A DNA stretch of 64,000 nt from Aedes albopictus (taxonomy: Eukaryota > Arthropoda > Insecta > Diptera > Culicidae): the NCBI RefSeq assembly GCF_035046485.1, contig NC_085137.1:43641155-43705154 (forward strand). Direction: 5' to 3'. The number at the start of each line of letters is the position of its first letter. The stretch's first letter is position 1. Shown one piece after another: positions 32,131 to 42,455 of the stretch. A program made the position numbers and the translations under genes. The notes under the pieces are model-generated. The model did not search any database and was not told the origin of the DNA. It saw only the letters and a list, made by a program, of their open reading frames with translations.

Positions 32131-34480
32131 GGGGTTTTCCTAGGACCTCTTTCTGGGAATCCTTCAGGACTTCTTCCTGGAATTTCTCCAGAAGTTCCTT
32201 TCTCTGTTTCTTAAGAAATTTATTCCAGGATTTTTCAGTAAACTTTATAAAGAGATTCTCGAGGAATTTATTTAGGATTTCTTTAGAAGTTTCCCCTGGG
32301 ATTCTTCCAGTCAGAATTTACTTCTAAGTTTCGTTTAGGAACTCCTTCCGAAAATGCTCTTGATATTCCTTCTGGGAATTTCCCAGGAGTTCCAAGATTC
32401 TTCAAGGATTTTTTTTCCGTGATTCCTCCAGGAACTCATTCAGAGATTTCTCCACAGATTTTTTTCGAAATTCCTTCCAGGGTTGCTCTAGGGATTTTTT
32501 CCAGGATTCTTTCAAGAATTCTTTCCAGATTTTTTTTCAATGATTCGATTCGACATTCCTCCAGAAATTCGTTCCAAGATCCCTACAGGAATTCTTTCTG
32601 AGACTCTTGTCAGAATTCTTCTCAATTCGTTCCGAGATTCCTCCAAGAATTCTCATCGAGCTAACCCTCGAAGAGCCTCAGGACATCTCTAGGAGTGGCT
32701 TTTCAAGAAGGAATTCTTGGAGAAGTCCTAGGAAGGAACTTCTGGAGGAATCCCAGAAACAGCTCCTCAAAAAATATCAGAAGAATGAATCATACAAAGG
32801 ATGATTCTTAGAAGAAACTCCTTGTTGAGTCCCAGAAATAACTTCTAGATGAATTAATTCCACCCTCTTTTGTTTATCCTTTGACAGATACGCGTATTTC
32901 GACTACCACTTGTAATGTTGTAAGTGGATAACTGACACTGAGGAAGATTGCCAGTGGTAGTCGAAATACGCGTATCTGTCAATGGATAAGCAAAATAGGG
33001 CGGTATTAAATGGTACAAAACTGATTACACTCATTCGAATTGCAGAGATATGATAGAAGGAACACATCAAGAAAACCCTGAAGGAGCTCATGGTCAATCT
33101 CAGAAAATAATGCTGGTGGAATCTTTAAGAGAACTCCGGGAGAAGTCCTGAAAAGAACATCTGGAGTAATCCCAGAAAATGGAGAAATCTCAGAAGTTCG
33201 AATGCTCAAATAGAGAAGTCCTGTAAGGAGCCCCTGGGGAATGCCTGAAGAAATTTGAAGAAGGAACTGCTTGAGGAATTTTGAAAGGAAATTTCTGAAA
33301 TAATTTCTGAAACCAGGATTCTGGATAATCCCGGAAGACATTCCTAAATGAATCGCAGAAGGATTCTTTGAAGGAATATCGTAAGGAGTTCCTGGAGGAA
33401 TTCAAGAATGAACTCTGGGGGAGTCCCAGAAGGAACCCTTTCATTGATTCCTGGGAGATCTGAGAAGACCTAGAAGGTACTTCTGGAGAAATTCCAGAAA
33501 AAAATTCTTGGAGGAATCCTGCAGAGAGTACCTGAAGGAATCCCAGAGATGTAATCTTTTAGAAATTTTAGAAGAAACTTCTAAAAGAATCCCAGAAGAA
33601 GCCTCTGAAGGAATTCTGAAATAATCCCTGAGGAATTACCCAAAGAATTTCTGGGGCAATCATGGAAACAATAACTGTAGTGCTCCTAGAAGAAATTCCG
33701 AGAGAAATTCCGGGACGAGCTCCTGGAAGAAGCGCAAAAGGAATTCCTGGAGGAATTTCCTGGAGAAATTCCGTAAAGGCACTCTAGAGGAATCCCAGGT
33801 GGAGTTCCTAGAGGAATCTCGGAAAGGACTATTGGTGTAACTTCAGGAAGAATTCTTATGGGGATGCTTTCGGAAGGCATTCCTACTTCTGACATTCATC
33901 CAGCTATTCCTTCACAAATTTCTATAGAAGTTTCTTCTGGAATACTTTTAGGTAATCTCAAGGATACCTTTTTTCTAAGAATTACTTGGAACTTCTCCAG
34001 AACTTCTTTTACGTTTCCCTAAGAAGTTCTTCTGAGATTTCCCGTATCATTACGCTTGGTTAGCTCATGGAAGTTTATGAGAGTGTTTCCAAAAAAAGAG
34101 TTTCTGACCCCTGGTATTCCTTCAAGAGCTCCTAAACTCCAAAATGTCCCATTTCAAATTCCTTTTGAAGATCCTTCGGGGATTCCATCGGAAGTCGGAA
34201 TTCATAGAAAAACTTTCTAGGTTTTGATACGGACTTCTACTGAACTGAAGAATTTTCATCCGAGATTCCTACAGTAATTATTCCGATGGTTCAGAATATC
34301 ATACGAGAATTATTCCAAGATTATTTTCTGGAATTATCTAGATTTTTTCTGATATTCCTTCATGATTTCCTTCAAGGGTTCTCCCCTAATTCCATTCGTG
34401 GTTTCCTTCAAAAGCTATTATAGGATTTCACCTGGAGTTACTTCTGGGAATCTTAAAGGAGTTTCTCCATTTGTGCCTTG
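32131..34480. repeat. GGAATTCC array that switches strand twice
   Basis: Pyrimidine-rich orientation (TTCCTCCAGGA) to about 32650, purine-rich orientation (GGAGGAATCCCAGAA) from about 32690 to 33890, then pyrimidine-rich again to about 34480. A MITE (32862-33004) interrupts the purine-rich part. Confidence 0.8.
32862..33004. mobile_element. ~143 bp MITE with ~50 bp inverted ends
   Basis: Both arms contain TTGACAGATACGCGTATTTC and CGACTACCACT in inverse orientation, with the outer ends CCCTCTTTTG and CAAAATAGGGCGG also roughly complementary. There is no coding content, and the exact edges are approximate. Confidence 0.75.
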
Positions 34481-34565
34481 TAACTTGTAACAGGATTCCA
34501 GCAAGAGTTCATTTTGAAATTTTTTTTTCAACGGATATTTCTTTCTGGAACTTTGATTTTGAATG

Positions 34566-34653
34566 CACTAAAACCTCTTTTTATGCATGTTATGTTTATA
34601 CATTTTTGATTTATGCACCTTTTTTAATGCCCTGCATAAAAAGAGGGAAAGCT
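34566..34653. mobile_element. AT-rich palindromic element, copy 1
   Basis: Begins CACTAAAACCTCTTTTTATGC and ends GCATAAAAAGAGGG. It shares TTTATGCACNTTTTTTAAT words with 36100-36197. Confidence 0.55.
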
Positions 34654-35329
34654 ACTCAGAACCAATATTTTGCATAAGAATATTTAATAATGAGGGGAAC
34701 TATTGCTACGGCGGCCAAGGTGTGTTTACAGAGGAGAGCAAAGGAAGGTTACAGGTATGTTTTTGGGTGTTTCCGAAGGTCTCATGTGCGTTAGGGGAAA
34801 GAGGGGCATAACGCTCCGGCTAAGCATATGTGGTCATAAACCTCAAAAGATGCTTATTCTGCCTTGGAGAGCAGTTTACTCCTTTACCTAAGAGACTTCA
34901 ACTTTTGACCCGCATGCCCACAAGTTTCCTATTCAAATAAACAATTTAAAAAGTGTTACTTTTTAGGTGCCGGGAAACTGCAGGGGGCAAAACGCCTTTT
35001 TGGGTGAGGCAAAACGTCCGCTGGAATTTCCCGCTTTGACTTGTTGTGAAATACCAAGAGGCTCCATCGAACTCTTCCCAGCGGCAAATGAAGGAGTAGG
35101 AGGCGCGTGGTGGTTTAATGGCTTGATTCCATATAATCAGCGCGCAATGTCTTATTTTATGTGCACTGCAAATTAGGCAATCTTCCCAAATATGGAAAAT
35201 TGTCGTTTTTCATGCCTTTCTTTCGACAACAGCATCCGTTCTTGGGCTTAACCTGCTCAGTTTTAGTTCTAGTTTGATTGTATCTAACAAAAACCTTCAC
35301 AATATGATGAAATCGCGTGAAGTCGTTAT
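34654..35329. other. unassigned stretch
   Basis: Mixed sequence with several short open frames (up to 74 codons) of no recognisable character. Phrases such as GGGGCATAACG and GGCAAAACGCC recur, suggesting old repeat material. Confidence 0.35.
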
Positions 35330-35898
35330 GCCCCCGGGGGGCGTTATGCCCGAAGTTCCCCTACATGGAGTCCGAGTGAGTCTTAAGGGGGTTTCGGAGT
35401 CATTTCAGGAAGTCTCAGAGCATTTTAGGCTGGTTTTAAGAGTTACGGAGGCGTTTTTTGGGGTTTTGGTTTAGGAGGATTTTTTTAGGCATTTCAGGAT
35501 GTTTGAGACCATTTTCGGCGTCATTCAGAGGCGTTACGGAAGCGTTATGGAAGAGTTTTCGGGGGGTTCGGAGCTTCTCAGGTGCGTTACATGGGGTTCC
35601 CGGGGGGTCTAAGGGGGATTTTTGAGGCATTTCAGGAAGTTTCAGAGCAGACTCTTAAATACCTTAAAACGCCCCTCAAACCTCTTGCAACGCCCTTTAA
35701 AGGCTCCTGAGATCCCTTGTATTGCCCCTAAATCCCCTTGGAACGCCCCTGAAACCCACCTAACACTATTGAAATACTCCAGAATTCCCCGAAATCCCAT
35801 AAAAACACCAACAAATTTTAATAGAACACCCTTAAAAGGCTCCTCAAATCCACCGAAACAACCCCTGAAAACGCTTCTGTAGCCCCTTGGAACCCCCT

Positions 35899-35929
<31 letters not shown>

Positions 35930-36060
35930 TTGCTGCAAAATACGTAACGTAAGACATATATCTTTTTTATGTTACATCGAATATTTCTACTGGGCTCTCT
36001 GGAAACTCTCTGGAAACCCCCTTTGCCCCACCTCAACTTCTCAGGAGCAACACCTGTTCC
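35330..36060. repeat. G-rich then C-rich imperfect array
   Basis: 35330 to about 35645 is G-rich (TTTCAGGA, GAGGCGTTACGGA). From about 35655 the same words appear as their complement (AACGCCCCTCAAACC, CCTGAAACC). An (ATTT)n run interrupts it at 35898-35931. The same family lies at 60950-62000. Confidence 0.7.
35898..35931. repeat. (ATTT)n microsatellite
   Basis: About eight uninterrupted ATTT units. Confidence 0.9.
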
Positions 36061-36099
36061 CGCGAACTAGATTCTCTAATTAAAGCCCAAACTTAATTT

Positions 36100-36197
36100 A
36101 TGCATAAATTTCCCTCTTTTTATGCCTTTTTTAATTTATGCACATTTTTAATTTATGCAATCCCAGCCATGTGCATAAAAAGAGGTTCCAGTGTACT
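36100..36197. mobile_element. AT-rich palindromic element, copy 2
   Basis: Begins with CCCTCTTTTTATGCC and ends GCATAAAAAGAGGTTCCAGTG, whose complement matches the start of copy 1. The two may be halves of one larger element or two insertions. Confidence 0.5.
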
Positions 36198-36518
36198 TTC
36201 AAAAGATTTTGCTGAATTCTATCTTTATTTGTCTTTGAAATATCTCCTGGATTTCTTCGTTTTTCGTAATAGTGCTTTCTACAAACACTTCAAAAGCTCT
36301 TTAAGCTTCTTTTTGCATCACGTTGGCAGCAGCTCACTGACGTAGTATACGGTTTGGTTTGAAAATAACTATAATGCAAAAGGAATTTTAAGGGAGCCCA
36401 CCTCGTGTACCTTAGATATATCTTTCAGGATTTGTTTTTAATCTTCTAGAAGTTTCTACTGCAAAATCTCCAGAAGTTTTTTTCTGGGAGCTCCTATGGT
36501 GTTCTAGAAATCTTCCAG
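36198..36518. other. unassigned, partly degenerate array
   Basis: No gene. The last 100 bases resemble the GGAATTCC array (CTAGAAGTTTCTAC, CCAGAAGTT). Confidence 0.4.
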
Positions 36519-36520
36519 TA

Positions 36521-36737
36521 AGGTACACCGGGGCAAGTTGAAACGGGTGGGGCAAGATGAAACACAATGTTTCGAAATAGATTTCAATACAATTTGGAAA
36601 GTTTTCCTTCGCTAAAAGATTGTATGAATCAAAAACTATGTGTTATGGCGATCAAACTGTTTATCATCATTAGAAAACATCATGTTAACCCGCTGTTTCA
36701 TCTTGCCCCATCCGTTTCAACTTGCCCCGGTGTACCT
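36521..36737. mobile_element. 217 bp MITE, GGGGCAAG type, TA target
   Basis: Ends AGGTACACCGGGGCAAGTTG and CAACTTGCCCCGGTGTACCT are exact complements, followed inward by TGGGGCAAGATGAAAC and its complement. TA flanks both ends (36519-36520 and 36738-36739). The interior is non-coding. Confidence 0.85.
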
Positions 36738-36802
36738 TAGTTATTTTCATCCTACAGAAGTTCTATCAGAAAATCTAAAAAGGCTAATTATGTCCGACTT
36801 TA

Positions 36803-38147
36803 CCCAGGTAACCAATAAGCATTTGAATAAGCCGTATTTCTGTTTCATATCTGCATTCGACCTGCTTACTGCCGTATCATAGCAGTCCGACTGCTTAACT
36901 GCCCTATATTAACAATTCAAATGCTACTCAAAATGTGGCAGCAGTTTCGTAGCATTTCAAATGCACTGTATGTTTTGGTCAACAGGCATCATAACTGCTA
37001 CTTTATTGCCATGAAACTGCTGAGAGAGATGGGTGATGCTAAAACCATAACACATTTCCACTTCCTAACTTACGTGCCACGGCTGTAGAAGCCATCATCA
37101 TTCGCATGTCCAGTCAATCATAGGCAACAACGAAGAAAAACGATGGGAAAACATGCTTTGACAAATTAATTCCATGGTTGGTTTCCTATGATCGATTTTA
37201 TTATCACCACATGCCGAGCTCATAACATAACGAAGTAACTACCGCCGGTGTAATACTCTTGCCTTAAATAGACCAAAAATCCAACGCGCTTTATCTAATC
37301 ATGTATAGCTTACCCTGTAGCGCGGTTCAGCACCATCGTCAACCCGAGGATCGAGGGATCAAATCTCAATTTGGCCGAAAGCAGCAAAAAAAAAACAGCA
37401 ACAGCAGTTCAGGACGTGCCCCAAACAACAAAAGTTCCACAGGAGAGTGAGAAAAAAGAAAAGAAAAGGAAGCCGTGAAATGGGCAGGGGAAAATATTAA
37501 GATAGGGCAGTTTTCGCTACCAACAAATTTTAAACATAATTGAAAGGATGATAAAGGCAAAATTGCGCCATTGCCAAATGTCCGTTGAAAGTTATAACAA
37601 GCAAAATAAGTGTAAGACAATTAGTTTCCGCAAATTTTATTAGATCAGACAAGTAACTAGACAACATTTATAATGACTATAATTTTACAGCATGTACCAA
37701 CAAATTAATGACAGGACAGTTACAGTTAGACGAAACACAAGACCAAAAATGACCAAATTAGTGTAAGTTACCGTGACAAAATATGTAACAGACCAATTAG
37801 TACATGTATTGAATTCTAGTTCCCCCTGAAGAAGACACTAACCCCGTGTCGAAACGTTGGGCAAGTAATAAACATCGTTTGCTAATTTCGAGACTGCGTA
37901 GCCGTTTTTAATGATAGTTGAAACGATACAGTCGAACCTCCACTAGAGGAAAATATTTGTTTTTATTTTTGACAATCTGGGGGATAGGAGGGATAAGCAT
38001 TTAATCAGCCGTATATTGGGCCAAAACCTGCATTTAATTAGCACTAATGACGCATATACGGCAGATTAGCATTTAGACACCTGCTGTAAAGGCGCATATA
38101 ATGCCGAATTAATGCTATTTTAACTGCTTATTGGTTACTTGGGTAGA
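36803..38147. mobile_element. 1.35 kb non-coding element with ACCCAAGTAACC termini, copy 2
   Basis: The left end ACCCAGGTAACCAATAAGCA and the right end TGCTTATTGGTTACTTGGGT are complementary at 19 of 20 bases. The interior has no transposase-like frame. It contains a tRNA-like segment (37316-37400) and a CTGAAGA...GAAAC stem motif at 37826-37855. Confidence 0.65.
37316..37400 (+). mobile_element. possible tRNA-derived SINE fragment
   Basis: GGATCAAATCTC resembles a tRNA B box, with TAGCGCGGTTCAG about 36 bases upstream as a weak A box, followed by an A-rich run. No clear target duplication was seen. Confidence 0.3.
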
Positions 38148-40124
38148 TGACTTTTTAAATTACACTGCCCTTCTGTGCCAAAATGTGTTGTAAGCTACTA
38201 TGGCGCATACGTCGTTTAAGAATACGAAAATATTTCTGAGCTACGGACAATCTTTTTTACTGCAAACTTCAATTCGCTACTACTATAAATTAGAGGGCGT
38301 GTAGTACAAACAGCCAAATACTTACAAAACCATCGATTGTTCCATATGTACTCTACTAGAGAAGCTACATCCGTTCCGGAGGAAGTCAACGTAATGGTGT
38401 AGTGAGATTTGGTGAGCTGTCATCTGATGGCTCCGTACTCCGGAAATATGTTGATCGGGTTAGGACGTGGGATGGTAATAATTTATTAACCCCTTCTTGT
38501 TTCTTCTGTTTTTCGCGTTTATCAGAAAAGCCCTTCTCCGGTAGATGTGGGGAATGGCAGCTCGTTGAGGAAGGAGAAGAACCGTGTGGGATTACGTTTG
38601 GATGGTAAGCATAAATCTTGATTTAGAGAAGGATTTGCTTTCAGATGTATACGCACTCGTTGCCTGGAAGAAACGATGTTTTACGATGGATACTGCCGAA
38701 TACTTCAGAAAGTGGGATAAGGTTAAATGTAATTGACCGAAATATGCGATATGCTACTTTTTTATCGCTGCAACTTTACTGTAGGGCTTAATGATATATA
38801 CAGTTATACAAAAATCTTTATATTATGATTCTATTCTTTTGATATAAATTTACGTCCAGCAGATGGTCATCAAATAAACCTGGGTCAATTATAGTTGAAA
38901 GCTTTGTAAATTTATTAAATTAACATATCAACGGTGAAAGTTGTGAATGAAACTTTAATTGCTTTCTTCCATTACTAAATACCTCTACAAAAGAAACACC
39001 AAGCTTTTATTGCAGAAACTTCTACAAGTCACAGAACAATCTGTAACAGCACAGGAAGAGCAGTAAAACTGTACAACTCTGCTGTCTGCATTAAACATAA
39101 TTCCAGCATAAAATAAACAAGTGCATAGCAAAAACACCACCGACGAGCTAAGGATCAAGAATTTCTTGCCTCCGTTTTAATCTTATTAAAACTAGGTGCA
39201 CTTCCTCCTCACCAGATCATCCTGCTGCGTCCGGCGTCGCTTTCGTCTCCATCTTCGTCGTCGTCCGGCCAGGAGGAAGTGCATCAGTTCCTGTTGTGCA
39301 CGAGTGCGAATGCCGTTTCATGCACCTACCTACATAGGAATCTCTCGCGCCACACGGAAGTAGTGAACACTACTAACGAAAGCATAAAAATTTCCAACTA
39401 AATTAGTTTTTTTTTCTCGATGGCACGACGGTCGGTGATGGGTACGTACAATAAATAGAAACTCTCACCTCTTGACTTCGCCTTGGCCAGACGAAGAAAA
39501 CTCGGAAAATGAGCTGCGCTCCGGTAGGAAGTAAAAGCAGACGTACACTTTTTGCCATTCTGTAATGAGATTTGATAGTTACTTCAAGTTTCAGTTTGCC
39601 AGGAACGAAGTAAAGTCAACTACAAAGCATTTTCTTTTCATTTTCAAATTAAATTAAACTTGCATTTTCAAACAAATTAAGCATTGAGGTATCAATTAAA
39701 TTTATGTTACTATTTTTGCGTCATCCATTTTTAATGCACTTGTTTTATTCAATGTTTAAATCAAATTCATGTCTGCATATCTGTACCAAGGGTGACGAAT
39801 TGCAAACACAGCAAGATCATGGCACGAGTAACAATATCGGTCGGAGCAGCAGGTCTTCTTCGTGCAGAAGGTGGTGCTCGCCCGTTGTTTACCGAGGAAA
39901 TTTATACTCATTGCTGTTGCCTTTGCATCTCCATCAAGTTGTTAATTGTAATTTTAGCTCAGATAGGATAGGAACTTAAGTCGGACACAGCCATCAAAAT
40001 CTATTAGCCGGGAGGAGATATCAACAGGGATTGAAATTAATAGACCGTCAGGTCAAGAAGAAGGTACCAAGAGATGCGCTCCATCTGAACTGATCTGACC
40101 TATACCTTTTGCACAACCATACCA
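38148..40124. other. unassigned region, candidate unique DNA
   Basis: About 2 kb without recognised repeats. It includes a possible short spliced reading frame (38427-38736) and a GC-richer block at 39190-39350. This is the part of the window that looks least like repeats, but I could not identify a gene. Confidence 0.35.
38427..38736 (+). CDS. possible three-exon short gene (speculative)
   Basis: Joining 38427-38474, 38526-38604 and 38645-38736 gives a 72-codon frame from ATG to TGA. Both gaps have GT...AG borders (GATG/GTAATA...TTATCAG and GATG/GTAAGC...CTTTCAG). The last exon reads DDVYALVAWKKRCFTMD in the joined frame. Against it: the introns would be only 51 and 40 bases, the second below the usual insect minimum, and other frames are open in the first two exons. 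No family was recognised. Confidence 0.2.
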
Positions 40125-40680
40125 AATATACCCATATTGTATATCTTTAGAACACAAAACTCAATAAAACGTCAACTCTTGAATTGTTGGCCACCTTTTT
40201 TGATTTCGGACGCTATATTGGGTTTTTTGGTCATCACTTTTGATCTCATTCTAAATTGTATAATTTTAGAGTCCAAACCTCCATTAAAACAGCCGCCATC
40301 TTAGATTTCAGACTGCTATCCTGGATTTTCAGATCTTTATTTTAGGACTACGATCATTTTCCCAATAACAAATATACCCACTTTGCGTAGTATTAGAGCT
40401 CAAAACTCCATAAAACAGTAACAACTTGAATTTTTGTCCGCCATCCTGGGTTTTGGACCGCCGCGTTTGATTTTCTGATCACTATTTTTACTCCACAAAT
40501 CTTTCTCATAACAAGCATATCCATATTGCATAGTTCTAGAGGTAAAAGCTCAGTAAAATAGCCGTTATCTTAAATTTTCTGGTCATTAATGTAGGATTAA
40601 GAACATGTTCCCCTTATGTATTCAATAGACTCATTTTGCATAGTTTTTTAGAGCTCAAAACTCAATGGAACTGCCACTAT
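40125..40680. repeat. degenerate ~125 bp minisatellite, about five units
   Basis: A recurring block of the form ATATTG-ATAG-TTTAGAGCTCAAAACTCAATAAAAC begins near 40131, 40250, 40378, 40509 and 40629. Between these blocks, phrases such as GCCACCTT, GATTTCGGAC and CTGGTCAT recur. It abuts the 3' end of the RTE-type LINE. Confidence 0.6.
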
Positions 40681-40697
40681 GTTGAATTTTTATAGTA

Positions 40698-41760
40698 TTA
40701 CAGTACAGTAGTATTACAGTATTACATCAAATTCAAGATAAAACTGAATCAACAATATTTCTCCATAATACACGGTTCGTGGCTGCCGCTCTCCATCCTC
40801 GGTCGCGCCCGGTGCTCGCCAAGTCACGCTCCACCTGGTCCGCCCATCGTGCTCTCTGCGCTCCACGCCTTCTTGTGCCAACCGGATCAGTTGCAAACAC
40901 CAGCTTTGCAGGGTTGTTGTCCGGCATTCTTGCAACATGCCCTGCCCACCGTATCCTTCCGGCTTTGGCCACCTTCTGGATGCTGGGTTCGCCGTAAAGT
41001 GCAGCGTCTCGTGGTTCATTCTTCTCCGCCACACACCGTTCTCCTGCACACCGCCGAAGATCGTCCTTAGCACGCGTCGCTTGAAAACTCCGAGCTTGCA
41101 GGTCCTCCTCGAGTATGGTCCATGTCTCGTGCCCGTAGAGCACCACCGGTCTTATTAGCGTTTTGTACATGGTGCATTTGGTGCGTGGGTGAATCTTTAG
41201 GCCCGACTTCCGCTGATGATGCGCCTTCGTATTTCATGACTCACGTTGTTGTCAGTCGTCAGTAAGGAACCGCGGTAGACGAATTCCTCCACCTCCTCGA
41301 AGGTATCCCCGTCTATCGTAACATTACTACCCAGACGGATCCGGTCGTGTTCGGTTCCGCCTAGCAGCATGTACACTACCCGCCAATAATATGGAATCGT
41401 TGCAATACTCAGTATTGCACCCAAAAAGTTTGGCATCACCTAAAATAAGGAGAAAAAATGGGCTGAACCTAGACCCAATTAGGTTGTGGGTACGAGTTGC
41501 ATTTTCAAAGCGATTTATGGGGGTCAAAAGTGATTTGTGCCTCAAAGACTTGAAATAATCACATTTCAGGGTGATGCAATACTTTTTGAGGTGTTGCAAT
41601 ATTCAGTTTGAGTGTTGCAAAACGCGATTCCATATTTATGACGGGTAGTGTACTTTGTTTGTGAGGCATTCACCACCAGTCCGACCTTTGCTGCTTCGCG
41701 TTTCAGGCGGGTGCACAGCTCTGCCACTGTTCCAAATGTTCTGGCGATAATGTCCATGTC
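40698..41760 (-). pseudogene. RTE-type LINE, 3' part (end of RT and C terminus), decayed
   Basis: The minus strand encodes, in order, the end of the RT domain (MDIIARTFGTVAELC, VVNASQTKY), TEHDRIRLGS and DGDTFEEVEEFVYRGSL, then a C-terminal region (LIRPVVLYGHETWT, GRIRWAGHVARMPDNN, VLWRNIVD). The frame is broken by shifts around 41000-41090 and by a MITE at 41374-41650. The element ends in short TGTAATAC-type repeats near 40700. It is continuous with the part at 48008-50582, from which a later I-clade LINE separates it. The wording matches RTE-clade elements abundant in Aedes (JAM1-like); this is recognition, not a search. Confidence 0.8.
41374..41650. mobile_element. 277 bp MITE inside the RTE sequence
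   Basis: Ends CACTACCCG and CGGGTAGTG, with inner arms containing ATATGGAATCG in inverse orientation. TA flanks both sides (41372-41373 and 41651-41652). Removing it reunites the RTE codons for KYM. Confidence 0.85.
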
Positions 41761-42455
41761 ATCACTCTTTGGCGAGCGTTCGTGCGAGACAGTCGCAACT
41801 TTTCGTTCGTCCGGTTTGTCTCCCGATATTATCCAGTTCGGTGGCTATTTTCCAAAGTGCTAGTTTCCCGAGTGATCAAGTGTTGAAGTGATTTTCCCTA
41901 GTGGGACGAGTGCGGTTGGCTAGGCCACAATTTTTGCCGCAAAAGTTCGTTTAGTTTGAGTAAAGTTTACGTTTTAATTGTATCACGTGGCGCATTGACC
42001 GATTATCGAGCACAGCAGTGCAGCACCCCCCGCACACCGCGCCGCTCGCGCGGCCGTGATCGGCTTCTTCCAGTGAGTACACCCAAGCTCATCGTCGTCG
42101 ACAGTAGCAGCACACCGAGAGAAGAGCAGAGAGCGTTCAACCGCCGCACACCAGCGCAGCGTCGGGCGCTCAGCAGCAGCTCGCTTCCTCCCTGTGCGGG
42201 CCATCCGATCGCTTGGACCTGTCGTCGTCGAGCCTGTGGCTAAACAAAGTGCACAAAGATAAGTACATAAAGTTACCTCTCGTTGTTCCCCCCTCTCCAC
42301 TGACTCTTTGATTAGATTTAATTTGGTACATAAGCAGTTTTTCTCACTTTTCCTGTAGCGTTAATTTTGTCCCTTGTTTTTTGATTATTTCTCGTCTCAG
42401 TGATAGTGTTAGTTTAAGGTTTTTGAGTGTCCCGTGGTGGTAGTTAACTACCACA

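Noticed and set aside
39480..39570. Minus-strand ATG with a splice-donor-like GTGAGA downstream
   Set aside because: A single short putative exon without supporting neighbours; could be chance.
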